DNA from: Planctomycetaceae bacterium
Lineage (GTDB): Bacteria; Planctomycetota; Planctomycetia; Pirellulales; UBA1268
Length of the DNA stretch: 12,228 nucleotides
Assembly (NCBI GenBank): GCA_005789975.1
Contig: SXWC01000061.1
Coordinates: 1 to 12,228 of the forward strand
Reading direction: 5' to 3'
In this document: positions 1 through 9,100 of the stretch, in pieces
Layout: each line of letters begins with the position of its first letter
Numbering within the stretch: the stretch's first letter is position 1
Made by a program: the position numbers and the translations under genes
The notes under the pieces: model-generated
Databases searched by the model: none
What the model saw: the letters and a program-made list of their open reading frames with translations, nothing else
What the model was told of the DNA's origin: nothing

Positions 1-584
1 GACAGCCCGAGGGCGCTCTCCTGGAGACGATCCTTGACCTCGTCCCAGAGGGCGGATCCCCGCAGGCTCATCTCACAGACCTCGTCGAGCACGCCACGGC
101 TCGTCTCGCCGTCGATCCGGAGCGAGTAGACGACGTTCTCGTAGATGCTCATGGGAAATGGATTGGGCTTCTGGAACACCATTCCCATCCGCTTCCGCAG
201 CTCGATCACGTCCATCCGCGGGTCGTAGATCGAATCGCCGTTGAGTCGCATGTCGCCGGTGATCCGGACGCTCTGCACCAGGTCATTGAGTCGGTTCACG
301 CTCCGCAGCAGCGTCGACTTGCCGCAGCCGCTGGGACCGATCAGCGCCGTCACCTTGTTGAGCGGGATCGGCATCGTGATCCGGTGGAGCGCCTGCTTCG
401 CGCCATACCAGAGATTGAAGCGGTCGATCTCCAGGACCGGCGGCTCCTTGAGCACGCCGTCGTGCACCTCGGCCTCGACCTCGAGCCCGGCGGCGACCGC
501 GGCGAGGCGATCCTGGGGAGCTTCCGCCGGACGGCCCCCGGCCTCCGAATCGATGCCCTGCGGCGGTCTGTCGAGCGATTGCAT
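1..584 (-). CDS. pstB: PstB, phosphate ABC transporter ATP-binding subunit (C-terminus cut by window edge)
   Basis: ATPase that powers phosphate import through the PstA/PstC channel, on the cytoplasmic face of the inner membrane. The visible 195 codons hold the N-terminal half of an ABC nucleotide-binding domain. The Walker A motif GPSGCGKST is at residues 83-91. The Q-loop segment [15 protein letters not shown] begins at about residue 137 and is diagnostic of PstB. The ABC signature, Walker B and H-loop lie beyond the left edge. The ATG at 584 gives a polar extension of about 50 residues before the usual beginning ([12 protein letters not shown]). In-frame GTG codons at 467 and 455 would give a near-normal N-terminus, so the start is uncertain. 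A weak purine stretch (GGGAAG) precedes the ATG. It lies 62 nt after pstA and is the fourth gene of the pst operon; phoU often follows, but that would be outside the window. Confidence 0.95.
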   Translation of the reverse strand, partial: MQSLDRPPQGIDSEAGGRPAEAPQDRLAAVAAGLEVEAEVHDGVLKEPPVLEIDRFNLWYGAKQALHRITMPIPLNKVTALIGPSGCGKSTLLRSVNRLNDLVQSVRITGDMRLNGDSIYDPRMDVIELRKRMGMVFQKPNPFPMSIYENVVYSLRIDGETSRGVLDEVCEMSLRGSALWDEVKDRLQESALGL

Positions 585-605
585 GCTGGCCCTGCTTCCC
601 GTGAA

Positions 606-622
606 TCCCGCCCGGTGCGGGA
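606..622. repeat. Hairpin in the pstA-pstB gap
   Basis: On the plus strand TCCCGC (606-611) and GCGGGA (617-622) form a perfect 6-bp inverted repeat around a 5-nt loop. In the minus-strand mRNA it lies between the pstA stop (647) and the proposed pstB ATG (584), about 21 nt before that ATG. No T-run follows, so it is not a classical intrinsic terminator. It could affect mRNA stability or the relative translation of pstA and pstB. A stem this short can also arise by chance in GC-rich DNA. Confidence 0.35.
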
Positions 623-646
623 GTTTCGAATCCTACACCACGGCGG

Positions 647-2329
647 TCAGAAATGCTGGGAAACGAACCGCCGCCGCAGCCGCGACCGCAGCCAAATCGC
701 GGCCACGTTGAGCAGGGCGATGATCGCCACCAGCAGGAAGGTGATCGTGAACACCATCGGCCGGGCCGCCTGGCTGTTGGGGCTCTGGAAGCCGACGTCG
801 TAGATCAGATAGGCGAGGTGCATGAACTCACGTTCCGGATGCACGAAGGGGAACGTGCCGTCCACCGGCAGTTCGAGCGCCAGCTTCTTCACGCCCACGA
901 GCATCAGTGGCGCGACCTCGCCCGCGCCGCGGGCCATTGCGAGAATCAGCCCGGTCATGATCCCGGGCAGGGCCCGCGGCAGGACGATGCGACGGATCGT
1001 CTGCCACTTGCCGGCGCCGCAGGCGTACGACCCCTCCCGCATCGAGTTGGGCACCGCGGAGAGCGCCTCCTCGGTGGCCACGATCACCACCGGGAGCGTG
1101 AGCAACGCCAACGTGAGCGACGCCCAGAGCAGCCCCCCGGTCCCGAACGTGGGCTGCCCGTCCGCCACGAGACTCGCCTTGAAAAAGACCTCGTCGATGC
1201 CGGCTCCGACGACATAGCAGAAGAAGCCGAGCCCGAAGGCGCCGTAGACGATGCTCGGCACGCCCGCCAGGTTGTTGATCGCCACCCGCACCGCCGTGGT
1301 GACCGGGCCCCGGCCCGCGTATTCCCGCAGATAGAGCGCCGCGAGCACGCCGAACGGCGCGACGAAGAAGGCCATGATCAGCGTCATCGTCACCGTGCCC
1401 CAGATCGCGGGAAACACGCCGCCGGCGCTGTTCGCCTCGCGGGGATCGTCACCGAGAAACTCCCCCCACCGCGAGAAGTAAACGCCGAGGTTGCCGGCGA
1501 GCGTGAGCCGGTTGGGCTGCCACGCACGCACGATCGCGTCGAGCGGCACCGGCACCTGGTCCCCGGTCGCCGTTTCGAACTCGACGGCCCAGCCCGCGTT
1601 CTCCGCCCTGAGTTTCGCCGTCTCCTCGTCGAGGGCCTGCTCGCGGCGGCCGATCTCTCCGGCGAGTTGCCGCTCGCGTTGCTCGGCCTCCGACTGCCGC
1701 TCGCTGCCGGCGCCCGCGCTGAGCCCCGCCTGCACCACCGCCAGACGCGCGGCCCGGAGCTGCCGCTGGAGCTCGCCCCGCTCGTGCTTGTCGATCCGCA
1801 GGCCGCGGAGCAGGCGACCGCGGGCGATCGGGTGTTCGCTTCCGAAGGCCTCCCAGACCGCCGCGGATCCCTCGGCCACGACCTGCTCGCCGTGCAGCAG
1901 CCGCCGGGGAATGCCGTGCAGCCGGCCGGCGTCCAAGCGCTCGACCACGGTCGCCCACTCGGGCCGGACGACGTCGGCGATCGCGGTGTCGTCGATCCAC
2001 TCGTAGTGGTTGCCGCTCGAATCGAAGTCGCCGGTGCGGACGAGCCGTCGCGCAGGATGGCCCGTGGCGGTGGCCGTGGCCGGCTCGACCGGCTCCCGCT
2101 CGGCGACCTCGACCAACAGGCGTCGGCCGTCTGCGAGCGTCACGAGTTCGAGGGGCACCGGCCAAAAGGTCGCGATCCCCCGCCAGGCGATGAACGAGAG
2201 CAACCCGACGATCATCGCGATCGCCAGCGCCAACGAAGAGGCCGTGAGCCACACCCACGGCTCGCCATGGGCGGTGAGGTTGGCGTGCCCGGAGAGGGCC
2301 CGGCGACGGGAGGGGGCTTTAGAGTTCAT
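647..2329 (-). CDS. pstA: PstA, phosphate ABC transporter permease with large soluble insert
   Basis: Inner-membrane permease subunit that pairs with PstC to form the phosphate channel. The protein is 560 aa, against roughly 300 aa for classical PstA. Residues 27-49 are a first membrane helix. Residues 50-305 are a soluble, presumably extracytoplasmic domain, with a charged Gln/Glu/Arg-rich coiled-coil-like stretch at about 180-245. Residues 306-548 are the conserved multi-helix permease core. The core has the typical NNLAGVPSIVYGAFGLGFF segment (352-370) and an EAA-type coupling loop (REGSYACGAGKWQTIRRIVL, 431-450) that would contact PstB. I chose the ATG at 2329 because AAGAGG lies just upstream and because it gives an 11-nt overlap with the pstC end. 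The in-frame ATG at 2368 would add 13 residues and overlap pstC further. Long PstA forms with an N-terminal soluble region are known in some proteobacteria, so the architecture is not unique. Confidence 0.95.
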   Translation of the reverse strand: MNSKAPSRRRALSGHANLTAHGEPWVWLTASSLALAIAMIVGLLSFIAWRGIATFWPVPLELVTLADGRRLLVEVAEREPVEPATATATGHPARRLVRTGDFDSSGNHYEWIDDTAIADVVRPEWATVVERLDAGRLHGIPRRLLHGEQVVAEGSAAVWEAFGSEHPIARGRLLRGLRIDKHERGELQRQLRAARLAVVQAGLSAGAGSERQSEAEQRERQLAGEIGRREQALDEETAKLRAENAGWAVEFETATGDQVPVPLDAIVRAWQPNRLTLAGNLGVYFSRWGEFLGDDPREANSAGGVFPAIWGTVTMTLIMAFFVAPFGVLAALYLREYAGRGPVTTAVRVAINNLAGVPSIVYGAFGLGFFCYVVGAGIDEVFFKASLVADGQPTFGTGGLLWASLTLALLTLPVVIVATEEALSAVPNSMREGSYACGAGKWQTIRRIVLPRALPGIMTGLILAMARGAGEVAPLMLVGVKKLALELPVDGTFPFVHPEREFMHLAYLIYDVGFQSPNSQAARPMVFTITFLLVAIIALLNVAAIWLRSRLRRRFVSQHF

Positions 2330-2341
2330 GGGCCCTCTTCC
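2319..2341 (-). promoter_or_regulatory. pstC-pstA overlap with internal Shine-Dalgarno
   Basis: The pstC stop (TAA, 2319-2321) lies downstream of the pstA ATG (2327-2329), so the genes share 11 nt in different frames. A purine-rich site read as GGAAGAGG on the minus strand (2334-2341) sits 4 nt before the ATG, inside the last pstC codons. This suggests translational coupling, which would keep the two channel subunits in matched amounts. It also supports 2329 as the pstA start. Confidence 0.7.
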
Positions 2342-4970
2342 GAAACCGCTGGCGCACGAGTTCGGCAACCGTGTTGACCACGAACGTGATCGCGAAAAGG
2401 GTCAGCGCCGCGAGAAACAGCACGCGATAGTGGGCCGATCCACGGGCCGCTTCGGGGAGCTCGGTGGCGATCGCCGCCGAGAGCGTCTGGAAGCCGTTGA
2501 ACAGGCTCCAGCTCGTCAGCGGCGTGTTGCCGGCCGCCATCAAGACGATCATCGTCTCGCCCACCGCGCGGCCGAGCCCGATCATCACGGCGGAGAACAG
2601 GCCGCTGGCGGCCGCCGGCACGATCACCCGCACCGCCGTCTGCCAGGGCGTCGCACCGGCGCCGAGCGACGCGCTGCGAAGGTGGTCGGGGACGCTCGAG
2701 AGCGCGTCGTCGGCGATCGTGAAGATCAGCGGAATGATCGCGAAACTCATCCCGATGGCAACGACCAGCGCGTTGCGCTGCACGTAGGTTCCGAAGATCC
2801 CGCCACGGGTGTCGAATCGCAGCGAATCGAGCAGGACCGCGACCGCGGCCGCGAATGCCACCGTCGCGATCACGCCGCAGAGGAAGGCGCCGAGCGACGC
2901 CACGGCGGCACGCTGATGCGTCCAGCCGCCACTCACCCGCCGCAGCCAGGGATTCACGATCCGGCCCACGACCAGCGTGGCGGCGATCGCCGCCACCGGC
3001 AGACTGGCCAGCACCCAGCCCCCGAAGCCGCTGCCACCGCGGCCGTCGAGCCAGCTGGTGACGTCGCCGCCGAACAGCAGCCTTTCGACCGCGGGAGCCA
3101 GCGCCGCCGACAGCAGCAACCCGATCGGCATGGCCCCGCAGGCGACCGCCGTCAGCCGCCAGCCCGCGTGCCGGATCCGCCAGCCCGACGGCAGCAGCTG
3201 CCAGAGATGGGCCGAGAGCAGGATCACGACGGGGACGATGAAAAAACCGGTCACGAGCGGCATCAGGCACCGTTCGAGCACGGGGGCAAACACCAGTCCG
3301 GCCATGAACCCGAGAACCACGCTCGGCAGGCTCGCCATCATCTCGATCGTGGGCTTGATACGGGCCTTCCAGCGGGCGTGCATGAACTGGCTGGCATAGA
3401 TCGCGGCAAGGATCGCGATCGGCGTGGCGAAGAGCATCGAGTAAAGCGTGGCCTTGATGGTGCCGAAGATCAGCGGCACGAGACCGAACTTCGACTCGAA
3501 CGCCTCGTGACCGGTCGTCTCCCAGGCATGCGAGGCCCCGGAGTAGTTCTCGTACCACACCGGAGCCAGCAGCGTGCGGGCCGAGATCTCCGGATAGCCC
3601 GCGTCGATCGACCAGACGGCGAGGCTGCCGGGGCCGACGGCGAGGAGCCGGTTCTCTCGGGACGAGATGCAGAGCCGGTCCGCCAGGAGCGACGGCACCG
3701 GATCGGCGGCCGCGTGTGGGGCCGACACCTCGACCACGGACGATCCAGCGGTGGACTGGAGGAGGCGGACACCTCCCGCGGCATCGGAGACGGCGAAGAG
3801 TCGCGACCGGGGGGACGCCGCGATGGTCATGATCGGGGCGGGCCCGTCGGCTCCCCCTGGCTCGAACGAGCGGGCGACGGCCATGCGAAGCCCATCGGCG
3901 GCCACCCTGCCGGCCTCCTTCGTGTCGTCATCGGCGGCCACGCCGCGGGTGGCGAACAGGATCCGGACGCGGCCGGCGGAATCCCCGACCGCGAGCGTCG
4001 CCCCGCCGAACAGCCGCTCGACGGCCGTCACGTCGGCATCTCCCGGTGCCGTATCGAACGTCTCCATGAGCACCGGTGAGGCGAGGTCGCGAATCAGGTA
4101 GCGGTGAGACTCGCCGCTCGTCGCGATCACGAACAGTTGATCACCGAGCGCGGAGATGCGGATGAATCGGGCCTTGAACCCTGCCGGCGGCTCGATCGAG
4201 ACGCCTTGGGGCGTGCCCGTCATCTTCCCGGTGAGCATGTTTCGCTTGGAGGTCACGGTCTCGACCCGGATTTGGCCGGACTCATCGACGGCGGCCACGA
4301 GCGGGCCCCCGGCGAGCGACACCACGTCGACGTCCACGACCGGCCCGCCGAGCGGCCGGGCCGGGGGCGGTCCGAGTTCCGTGACGAGCGAGACACGGGA
4401 GAATCGATCGCCCGCCAGCCTCACCACGAGCGAGCCGTCGATCCTCACGGCCTCGCCCACCGTCTGCGGAAGCTGATCCGGCGCGAGTTCCTCGGCGGCC
4501 TGGTAGGCGGATTCCAGACCGATGCGGCCGGTGCGGAATGAGCCGTCGGCAAAGCCGACCGCGGCGAGCATCCCGCCAGCAGGCACCCGCACGGCCGCAG
4601 CTCCCTCGAGTCCGGTCTCGGAAGGCGGCCTGTCGAGAAGGGCCCTGCCGTCGGGCAGCCCCACGACGCGGACTCTCCCCGCGTCTTCCGAATCGCCCCC
4701 CAGCAACCAGGCCACCGCCCCGGATTCATCCGCCCCCAGCGCCTTCACGCGTCCGTCGGCCAGCTGCGAAACCCGTTCGAATGTCCCGGAAGCCTGCTGA
4801 AAGAGCGGGGCGGCCACGGCGACCAGAAACACGCCCACGGCGAGCACCGCCGCAATCGTGCCGATGCCGCCGAGCGTGATCACGGCCCGGGCGATCGAGT
4901 CGGAGGCCCTCACCCACGGATGGGTCGTGCGACGACGCGGACGACCGGTGAATGTGGACTTGGCCTGCAT
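2319..4970 (-). CDS. pstC: PstC, phosphate ABC transporter permease with N-terminal propeller-like domain
   Basis: Second permease of the phosphate channel. At 883 aa it is nearly three times classical PstC length (about 300-320 aa). After a membrane helix at 30-54 comes a soluble region (about 65-460) made of repeated short hydrophobic strands and small turns (patterns such as LAVGDSAGRVRIL and LFAVSDAAGGVRLL), which reads like a WD40/beta-propeller. Permease helices begin near 498. Conserved PstC segments are MMASLPSVVLGFMAGLVF (544-561), the motif MSFAIIPLIFTIADDALSSV (741-760), and the EAA loop SLGAGATPWQTAVRVIVP (768-785) that contacts PstB. A stretch at about 590-715 adds roughly three extra hydrophobic segments inside the core. 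The start is ATG at 4970, 58 nt after the pstS stop, with no clear Shine-Dalgarno. Long PstC proteins with an N-terminal soluble domain occur in proteobacteria. The family is certain; the propeller fold is inferred. Confidence 0.95.
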   Translation of the reverse strand: MQAKSTFTGRPRRRTTHPWVRASDSIARAVITLGGIGTIAAVLAVGVFLVAVAAPLFQQASGTFERVSQLADGRVKALGADESGAVAWLLGGDSEDAGRVRVVGLPDGRALLDRPPSETGLEGAAAVRVPAGGMLAAVGFADGSFRTGRIGLESAYQAAEELAPDQLPQTVGEAVRIDGSLVVRLAGDRFSRVSLVTELGPPPARPLGGPVVDVDVVSLAGGPLVAAVDESGQIRVETVTSKRNMLTGKMTGTPQGVSIEPPAGFKARFIRISALGDQLFVIATSGESHRYLIRDLASPVLMETFDTAPGDADVTAVERLFGGATLAVGDSAGRVRILFATRGVAADDDTKEAGRVAADGLRMAVARSFEPGGADGPAPIMTIAASPRSRLFAVSDAAGGVRLLQSTAGSSVVEVSAPHAAADPVPSLLADRLCISSRENRLLAVGPGSLAVWSIDAGYPEISARTLLAPVWYENYSGASHAWETTGHEAFESKFGLVPLIFGTIKATLYSMLFATPIAILAAIYASQFMHARWKARIKPTIEMMASLPSVVLGFMAGLVFAPVLERCLMPLVTGFFIVPVVILLSAHLWQLLPSGWRIRHAGWRLTAVACGAMPIGLLLSAALAPAVERLLFGGDVTSWLDGRGGSGFGGWVLASLPVAAIAATLVVGRIVNPWLRRVSGGWTHQRAAVASLGAFLCGVIATVAFAAAVAVLLDSLRFDTRGGIFGTYVQRNALVVAIGMSFAIIPLIFTIADDALSSVPDHLRSASLGAGATPWQTAVRVIVPAAASGLFSAVMIGLGRAVGETMIVLMAAGNTPLTSWSLFNGFQTLSAAIATELPEAARGSAHYRVLFLAALTLFAITFVVNTVAELVRQRFRKRAHEL

Positions 4971-5028
4971 GCGACCGAAGCGTGTGCGGTGTGCTCGACC
5001 CGGCTCGCGCTGGGAACCGATTCCGATG

Positions 5029-6009
5029 TTACTCGACCCCGACGTCCTTCATGGCCTGCTCGGCGACGGACGCCGGCAACGGCAGATAGCCGTCCTTCTT
5101 CACGTCTCCCTGACCCGACGCGCTGAGCACGTAGCGGAGAAACTCGCGTCGCAGCGGATCGAGCTGTGTCGCGGGCTTGCGATTGACGCTCAGATAGAGG
5201 AATCGGGAGAGCGGGTAGTCGCCGGAGTAGGCATTGGCGGCCACGGGCTCGATCACCGCGGCATCCGGTTTGGCGGCGAGGGCCACGGCCCGCACGTCGG
5301 CGGTCTTGTATCCGAAACCGCTGTAGCCGATGCCGAACTTGTCGCTCGCGATCGCCTGCACCACGGCCGAACTGCCCGGCTGCTCCTTGACGGTCGGCTT
5401 GAAGTCGCCTTTGAAGAGGGCGAACTCCTTGAAGTAGCCGTAGGTCCCGCTGGTCGCGTTGCGACCGTAGAGGCTGATCGGCTTGTCCTTCCATTCCCCC
5501 TCGAGACCCAGATCGCCCCAGGTGCGAATTTCGGCGGCCGCACCACCATTGCGATTCTTCGAGAAGATCGCGTCAACCTGCTGGAGCGTGAGCGACTTCA
5601 GCGGGTTGTCGCGGTGGACGAAGACGGCCAGCATGTCGATCGCCACCGGCACGACGGTCGGCGGGTAGCCGTGCTTGGTCTTGAAGGCGTCGATCTCGGC
5701 CGGCTTCCAGTCGCGGCTCATCGGGCCGAACGTAGAGGTGCCCTCGGCGAGCGCCGGCGGGGCCGAGGCCGAGCCCTTGCCCTCGATGCCCTCGCGAACG
5801 CTGGGGTAGAACTTTTTGAACCCCTCCGCCCAGAGCGCGACGAGGTTGTTCATCGTGTCGGAACCGACGCACTTGAGTGATCCGGCGACTTCGCCCGACG
5901 CCTTCTTGTAGGGGGGCAGGGAGGCGTCTCCCTCCTGGGCCGATGCCGGCGGCGCCGTCATCGCCGCGACCACCATCATCGCCCCACACCACGTCAGCTT
6001 GAACGTCAT
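5029..6009 (-). CDS. pstS: PstS, periplasmic phosphate-binding protein
   Basis: Secreted high-affinity phosphate-binding protein that delivers phosphate to PstC/PstA. The product is 326 aa, a usual length. The N-terminus MTFKLTWCGAMMVVAAMTAP followed by PASAQ is a signal peptide with probable cleavage after ASA; no lipobox Cys is evident. Phosphate-site segments typical of PstS are present: VGSDTMNNLVALWAEGFKK near the mature N-terminus, the PMSRDWKPAEIDAF region, ISLYGRNATSGTYGYFKE (the RNxxSGT phosphate loop), and FGIGYSGFGY. I chose the ATG at 6009 because GGAGG lies 7 nt upstream (6017-6021) and the signal peptide begins there. An in-frame ATG at 6141 would add 44 hydrophilic residues ahead of the signal peptide and can be discounted. 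It is the first gene of the operon, behind a Pho-box-like element. Confidence 0.97.
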   Translation of the reverse strand: MTFKLTWCGAMMVVAAMTAPPASAQEGDASLPPYKKASGEVAGSLKCVGSDTMNNLVALWAEGFKKFYPSVREGIEGKGSASAPPALAEGTSTFGPMSRDWKPAEIDAFKTKHGYPPTVVPVAIDMLAVFVHRDNPLKSLTLQQVDAIFSKNRNGGAAAEIRTWGDLGLEGEWKDKPISLYGRNATSGTYGYFKEFALFKGDFKPTVKEQPGSSAVVQAIASDKFGIGYSGFGYKTADVRAVALAAKPDAAVIEPVAANAYSGDYPLSRFLYLSVNRKPATQLDPLRREFLRYVLSASGQGDVKKDGYLPLPASVAEQAMKDVGVE

Positions 6010-6103
6010 GACACCGCCTCCAAGAACGCCAGGAATATCGGCCGCACCGCATGTGCCGTCGGGACGCCGAACGAACGGGCCGCGGTGAAGGTGTAGCGGC
6101 GTA

Positions 6104-6123
6104 TTGTGAGCCTTTTGTGAGCC
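6104..6123 (-). promoter_or_regulatory. Pho-box-like tandem repeat upstream of pstS
   Basis: Read on the minus strand, GGCTCACAA occurs at 6123-6115 and again at 6112-6104, exact over 9 bp and spaced 11 bp start to start, with an A/T-rich gap. PhoB/PhoP-family regulators bind tandem direct repeats with 11-bp spacing: CTGTCAT-type in enterobacteria, GTTCACC-type in actinomycetes. The spacing and the CTCACA/TCACA core fit that pattern. The element ends 94 nt before the pstS ATG, a sensible promoter distance. A weak -10-like TACACC (6095-6090) lies about 9 nt further downstream. Binding by a PhoB-like regulator is inferred from the repeats and the target genes; no regulator gene is in the window. 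Confidence 0.6.
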
Positions 6124-6150
6124 TCCGCCAGCCCCCGGCAATCAGCGGGA

Positions 6151-6165
6151 TTCCGCCCGGCGGAA
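6151..6165 (-). terminator. Short hairpin just after putA, possible terminator
   Basis: A perfect inverted repeat, TTCCGC-CCG-GCGGAA, starts within 2 nt of the putA stop codon (6167-6169). It would form a 6-bp, GC-rich stem with a 3-nt loop in the putA transcript. No run of T follows, so it is at best a weak or factor-assisted terminator. Its place between putA and the pstS promoter elements supports some role at the putA 3' end. Confidence 0.35.
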
Positions 6166-6166
6166 C

Positions 6167-9100
6167 TCAGGGTGTCGGCCGTTCGGAGGAGGACCCAACG
6201 GGGGCGAACCCGCGCCGCATGGTGTTTTCGGTGACGGTCCTCGGAACAACGAACTGCTGCAGGTAGTCGGGCCCGCCCGTCTTGCTGCCGATCCCCGACA
6301 TCCGATACCCGCCGAACGGCTGCCGATGGACGAGCGCGCCGGTGATGCCGCGATTGAGATAGACGTTGCCGGCCTCGAGGGTTTCACGGGCCTGGGCGAG
6401 CCGCGCCGGACTGCGGGAGAAGACGCCGGCGGTGAGCGCGTAGGGGGTGCCGTTGGCCAACGCGATCGCGTGGTCGAAATCCCGGGCCCGCAACACCGCG
6501 AGCACGGGCCCGAAAATCTCCTCCTGTCCCAGCGGACCGGCGGCATCGACGTCGGCGAAGACGTGCGGCCCGACGAACCAGCCCCGGTCACCGAGCGTTC
6601 CGGCCTCGACGGCGACCACTTCGCGGGCCGTGCGACGACCGATGTCGATGAACGACCGCACGCGGTCCCGGGCATCCTCGTCAACGAGCGGGCCGATCCG
6701 CGTGGCCGGATCGGCGGCGGGGCCGACGTGCAGGCTGCCCACCGCGCCGGCGAGTCGCGTGACGAACGCGTCGTGCACGCGGTCGAGCACGATCACCCGC
6801 GAACAGGCCGAGCACTTCTGTCCTTGGAAGCCGAAGGCGCTCTGCGCCACCGCCACGACCGCCTCGTCGAGGTCGGCGTCGTCGTCGATGATGATCGCAT
6901 TCTTGCCCCCCATCTCCGCGATCACGCGTTTCACCAGGCGGCTCCCGCCACCGCCGGCCTCGGCGGCGAGCCGGTTGATCTCGATGCCCACGGCGCGGGA
7001 TCCGGTGAACGCGACGAGGGCCGTGTCCTGGTGCGACACCAGCACGGGGCCCACCAGCTCGCCACGACCGGGCAGGAAGGCGAGCGCCGCCGGAGGCACG
7101 CCGGCGGCGAGCAGGATTTCATGCAGCTGTTTCGCGACGAGCGACGACTGCTCGGCCGGTTTCATCACGACCGTGTTGCCCGTGACCAGCGCGGCGGTCG
7201 TCATGCCCGCGAGGATCGCCAGCGGGAAGTTCCAGGGAGCGATCACGACGCCGACGCCGCGGGGAAGCGGGCTCGTCGCATTCTCCTCGCCCGGCACGTC
7301 CACCCGCCGCGGATCGAAGAGCTCGGTCGCCTGCCGCGCATAGTAGTCGCAAAAGTCGATCGCCTCGGCGACGTCGGCATCGGCCTCCCGCCACGGCTTG
7401 CCCACCTCGAACACCTGCGTGGCCGCGAGCTCCCAGCGGCGTGCCCGCATCATCGACGCGGCGGCCCGGAGGATCTCCGCACGCCGGCCGATGTCCACGG
7501 CCCGCCATGCCGGGAGGGCCGCGCGGGCCACGGCCAGTGCATGGACGGCATCCTCCGCCGAGGCGAGGGAAACCTCGGCCACGGCCCGGCGGATGTCGGA
7601 GGGATCGGCACGGATCAGACGGTCCGCGGTGTCGAAGGACCGGCCGTCGATGACGACCGGCACCCGCCGGGGCTCCAGGGAAAGCTCCGCGTCAGCGCGA
7701 ACGATCGCACGCTGCATCGCCTGACGGCTGGCCTCGACCGAGAAGTCGGCGAGCGGCTCGTTGGCGAAGCCGACGACGACGTGCCCGCCGAGGGGGGTTT
7801 CAGCCGCCCCCGGGGCGACGTGCGGCGCCGGGGCCGCCAACAGCACCTCCGGCGACACGTGCTGGATGAAACCGGCCCGCAGGAACGACTCGTTGGACGA
7901 GTTTTCGAGGAGGCGGCGGACGAGATACGCCATCCCGGGGACCAACTCCCCGTAGGGCATGTAGACCCGCATCCGCCAGCCGGCTTTCGTGACCGCCTCC
8001 TTCTCCGCGTCGCCCATGCCGTGGAGCATCTGCATCTCGACGGTGCGGCGATCGATGCGGAGATGCTCCGCGACGGCCATGCCGTGGGCGAGCGACCGCA
8101 GGTTGTGGCTGCCGAGCGCGGGTCGCAGCACGTCGGCGTGTTCCATCACGAAGGTCGTGGCGGCCTCGTAGCAGGCGTCGGTCTGCCACTTCTCCCCCCA
8201 GACCGGGATCGGCCAGCCGGCGGCACGGGCACGGACCGTCTCGTAATCCCAGTAGGCTCCCTTGACGAGCCGCACGCAGATCGGAGCGCCACGGCTGCGC
8301 GCCCAGGCGGCGAGTGCCGGCAGATCGCGGGTCGTCTCGTGGAGGTAGCACTGCACCACGACACCGCAGTGCGGCCACTCGCGAAACTCGTCCTCCATCG
8401 CGATCTGCTTGAAGATGGAGAGCGTGAGGTCCTTCGTGGCGTGGCTCTCCATGTCGACATGGATCTGGGCGGCCGAGTCGCGGGCCAGCCGCCAGAGCGG
8501 CCGCAGACGCGAGAGCACGCGCTCGGTCGTGCCCGCGGGATCGATCGCGTCGAAACGGCTGTCGAGCGCCGAGAGCTTGAGCGACACGTTCACGCGGGGC
8601 AGCGGGGTGGGGCGGCCGTTCACGGGAGTGCCGTCGTCGACGAGTGGATCGTGGGGCCAGCCCGCGGCCTGTGGCGGAAGTTCGGTGAGCAGGCGGGCGT
8701 AGGCGGTCGCATAGGCGTCGGCGTCACCCTCGCTCGTCACCGTCTCGCCGAGGAGGTCGAGCGTAAAGCCGCGGTGGCGGCGGCGCTCGACGAGGGCGGC
8801 CCGCGCGGCCTCGGCCGGTGTCGTGCCGGCGATGAACCGGCGGGCCTGCGCGAGCATGGCGGCGCGAACGGCGCGGGCGGCGAGGGGGGCGAGGATCCCT
8901 GTTCGCGCCGCCTTGAGGGCCATGCCGAGACCCGTGGGCAGGCGCTCGATGACATCGTCGTCGATGTATTCCCGGAGGTGCCGGTCCACGGCGGCGGCAT
9001 CGTCGAGCATCGGCATGCAATCGACGAGCCGGAAGAGCCGCACCTTCAGGTCGTCGTCGGACGTGGCCCACTCGCCCGCCTGCTCGGCCCAGTATTCCGG

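Noticed and set aside
653..2377. A 574-codon open frame on the plus strand opposite pstA
   Set aside because: Same kind of antisense shadow; the pstA frame has membrane helices and the EAA loop.
2010..4079. A 689-codon open frame on the plus strand opposite pstC and pstA
   Set aside because: Composition is Arg/His/Gly/Asp/Gln-rich with no motif, and it crosses the boundary of two certain genes on the other strand.
4994..5040. Direct repeat CTCGACCC (4994-5001 and 5033-5040) in the pstS-pstC gap
   Set aside because: The repeat is only 8 bp, one copy is within pstS coding sequence, and the spacing matches no known site.
6010..6141. N-terminal extension of PstS from an upstream ATG at 6141
   Set aside because: It would put 44 hydrophilic residues before a clear signal peptide and run through the Pho-box-like element. 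The ATG at 6009 has a strong Shine-Dalgarno.
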